Origin: CAZTVF01 sp964616985
GTDB taxonomy: Bacteria; Planctomycetota; Phycisphaerae; SM23-33
Direction: 5' to 3'
NCBI GenBank assembly: GCA_964616985.1
Contig: CAZTVF010000187.1
Coordinates: 1 to 6,248, forward strand
DNA: 6,248 bases
In this document: positions 4,863-6,248 of the stretch, piece after piece
Numbering within the stretch: position 1 is the stretch's first letter
Layout: every line of letters begins with the position of its first letter
Translations under genes and position numbers: made by a program
Notes under the pieces: model-generated
What the model was told of the DNA's origin: nothing
Database searches by the model: none
What the model saw: only the letters and a program-made list of their open reading frames with translations

Positions 4863-5597
4863 GTGACGGCGGAACGACAAAACTTGAACGGCCTGGCGCC
4901 GGTCTGGAAGACGGCCTTTGCCGACGCGGGCACGGGCGACTGGCAATCGCAGTGGTTTCTCGATGGGCTCAAGGCCTCGGTGGCCAATACGCCCGCGGGG
5001 CTGGTGCTCAAATCGGGCGAGGTGGCCGACGGCGACGCCGGCCACGCGGTGCTGTGGACGCGGCAGAGCTTCGATGGCGACCTCCGCGTGGAATACGATT
5101 TCACGCGCCTGGACTCCGCCTTCGACCACGTCGCCGTCTGCATCCTGTACCTGCACGCCACGGGCACGGGCGAGGGGCCGTACGCCGATGACATCTTCGC
5201 CTGGCGGCGCCTGCGGCAGGTGCCCCGAATGAGCCTCTACTTCACGCACATGAAGTGCTACCACGTCTCGTACGCGTGTACGGGCGGGGAGGACTTCAAC
5301 TACGTTCGCGCCCGCCGCTACCCGACACGGGGCGATTTCGTCAACGACACCCGTCTCGAGCCCAGCTATGAGAACGTCGACCTGTTCAAGCCCGGACAGA
5401 CGTGGCATCTTGTCTTTGAGAAGGTCGCCTCGCAACTGACCTTCACCGCCTCGCTGGGCGCCGAGCGGCACGCCTGGGCGTGGGACGCCTCTTCCTTTCC
5501 CGCCCTCGCCGGCGGCCGCGTGGGACTGCGCCAGATGCGGGGCCGCGAATCACGCTATGCCAACTTCGAGGTGATGACGCGTGCCGAAAGAGCGTAA
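4863..5597 (+). CDS. DUF1961 family protein (YesU-like beta-sandwich)
   Basis: The protein has 244 residues, a full-length match to the DUF1961 pattern. WFLDGLKASVANTPAGLVLKS opens the sandwich at about 31-51 (quoted here only by its ends W31 and S51), followed by HAVLWTRQSFDGDLRVEYDFTR (61-82), FDHVAVCILYLHATG (87-101), RMSLYFTHMKCYHVSYAC (122-139), EPSYENVDLFKPGQTWHLVF (166-185) and a final RVGLRQMRGRESRYANFEV (219-237). The family has a concanavalin/jelly-roll fold; B. subtilis YesU belongs to the rhamnogalacturonan-degradation cluster, so a role in glycan or oligosaccharide metabolism is likely, though no enzymatic activity is assigned. No signal peptide is visible, suggesting a cytoplasmic protein. 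The start is GTG 4863, preceded by GAGG (4854-4857); an in-frame TAG at 4836-4838 rules out a longer form, and no in-frame ATG occurs until residue 123. Its end overlaps the next gene by 17 bp, indicating an operon. Confidence 0.85.
   Translation: MTAERQNLNGLAPVWKTAFADAGTGDWQSQWFLDGLKASVANTPAGLVLKSGEVADGDAGHAVLWTRQSFDGDLRVEYDFTRLDSAFDHVAVCILYLHATGTGEGPYADDIFAWRRLRQVPRMSLYFTHMKCYHVSYACTGGEDFNYVRARRYPTRGDFVNDTRLEPSYENVDLFKPGQTWHLVFEKVASQLTFTASLGAERHAWAWDASSFPALAGGRVGLRQMRGRESRYANFEVMTRAERA
5568..5575 (+). promoter_or_regulatory. Strong Shine-Dalgarno of the PIG-L gene inside the DUF1961 gene
   Basis: GAGGTGAT at 5568-5575 matches eight bases of the anti-Shine-Dalgarno complement and sits 5 bases before GTG 5581. 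It lies within the last codons of the DUF1961 gene. It fixes the GTG as the start, since an in-frame TGA at 5575-5577 excludes anything upstream. Confidence 0.75.
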
Positions 5598-6248
5598 TCC
5601 CATCGGCGACAATTCCGCCCCCTCGCGCCCCGTGGTGCTGGCGGCCGTTGCGCATCCCGATGACATCGAGTTCATGATGGCCGGCACGCTGCTGCGGCTC
5701 AAGCAGGCGGGGGCGGACATCCACATGTGGAACCTCGCCAACGGCAACTGCGGCACCGTCCGCCACGGCAAGGACGAGATCGCCCGCTTGCGGCGGCAGG
5801 AGGCGGCGGACTCGGCCCAGCTGGCCGGCGCGACGCTGCATCCGCCGCTGTTTGACGACTTGGCGATCTTCTACGACGCGCCTTCGCTGGCCCGCGTGAC
5901 GGCCGTGGTCCGGGAGGTCCGCCCGACGATCGTGCTCACCCAGTCGCCGCAGGACTACATGGAAGACCATCAGAACGTGTGCCGCCTGATCGTGTCGGCC
6001 ACGTTCATCCGCGGCATGCCGAATTACGACACACACCCGTCGCGGCCGCCGTACGACGCGCCGGTCGCCCTCTACCATGCCCTGCCGCACGGGCTGCACG
6101 ATGGCATGCGGCAGTTGATCCGGCCGGAGTTCTGCATCAATATCGGCGCGGTGCTGGCGGCCAAGAGGCAGATGCTTGCCCAGCACCGCAGCCAGAAGGA
6201 ATGGCTGGATGTCAGCCAGGGCATGGACGCGTACCTGCACGAGATGGA
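5581..6248 (+). CDS. PIG-L/LmbE family deacetylase, 3' end outside window
   Basis: At least 222 codons are present and the frame is still open at the window end; family members are usually about 220-280 aa, so little is missing. The N-terminal strand and metal motif read VVLAAVAHPDDIEFMMAG (18-35); His25 and Asp28 are expected zinc ligands, with Asp27 the likely catalytic base. DYMEDHQN (125-132) supplies the third ligand, His130. RLRRQEAADSAQLAG (69-83) is the usual R-x-x-E helix after the substrate loop. These enzymes hydrolyse N-acetyl groups of sugars such as GlcNAc conjugates, or similar amides; the substrate here is unknown. No signal peptide is seen. The gene begins at GTG 5581 and overlaps the DUF1961 stop by 17 bp, so the two are probably translationally coupled. 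A role in trimming an acylated sugar in the same pathway is inferred from context. Confidence 0.9.
   Translation, partial: MPKERNPIGDNSAPSRPVVLAAVAHPDDIEFMMAGTLLRLKQAGADIHMWNLANGNCGTVRHGKDEIARLRRQEAADSAQLAGATLHPPLFDDLAIFYDAPSLARVTAVVREVRPTIVLTQSPQDYMEDHQNVCRLIVSATFIRGMPNYDTHPSRPPYDAPVALYHALPHGLHDGMRQLIRPEFCINIGAVLAAKRQMLAQHRSQKEWLDVSQGMDAYLHEM

Noticed and set aside
5443..6240. Minus-strand open frame opposite the PIG-L gene
   Set aside because: The plus strand carries the AHPDD and DYMEDHQ motifs of a real deacetylase; the antisense frame is compositionally biased and unrecognised.
1..6248. CRISPR array, insertion sequence or phage genes
   Set aside because: No regularly spaced direct repeats, transposase or phage protein motifs are visible on either strand.

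Overview
The window is high-GC bacterial DNA. The gene families and the two kinds of intergenic dispersed repeat fit a member of the Planctomycetota (Phycisphaerae-like) or another PVC-group bacterium, where URO-D-fold proteins, LacI/GntR-type regulators and DUF1961/PIG-L carbohydrate genes are common. This is a judgement from family content and repeat style. No rRNA or other taxonomic marker is present.

Layout from left to right. Positions 1-363 (+) hold the C-terminal part of a small P-loop (AAA_33-type) kinase. Positions 364-609 are a convergent intergenic region with a palindromic dispersed repeat (418-525) and a GC-rich hairpin element (564-604). Positions 610-1920 (-) encode a 436-aa URO-D-superfamily protein of the 'GCCEP' type, with a perfect TATAAT box just upstream. 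Positions 1921-2259 are a divergent regulatory region. Its right half is strikingly AT-rich and carries a sigma70-like promoter and two matching palindromes with the plan ATATGA-N8-TCATAT. Positions 2260-3396 (+) encode an AraR-like regulator with a GntR winged helix and a LacI-type sugar-binding domain. Positions 3397-3649 carry a further copy of the first repeat family and a promoter. Positions 3650-4708 (+) encode a second URO-D-superfamily protein (352 aa) that keeps the H-X-C...C metal-ligand pattern of corrinoid:thiol methyltransferases. Positions 4709-4862 contain a cloverleaf-shaped imperfect palindrome. Positions 4863-5597 (+) encode a DUF1961 (YesU-like) beta-sandwich protein, and positions 5581-6248 (+) a PIG-L/LmbE-type deacetylase that runs off the window. 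These last two genes overlap by 17 bp.

Together the genes look like a regulated catabolic locus for a carbohydrate or glycoside. The regulator would sense a sugar-like ligand, DUF1961 would bind or process a glycan, PIG-L would hydrolyse an N-acyl (or related) group from a sugar, and the two URO-D-fold proteins could transfer or remove one-carbon groups, as related corrinoid methyltransferases do. Substrate and reaction are inference: no transporter, glycoside hydrolase or corrinoid protein lies inside the window. The kinase fragment at the left end appears unrelated.
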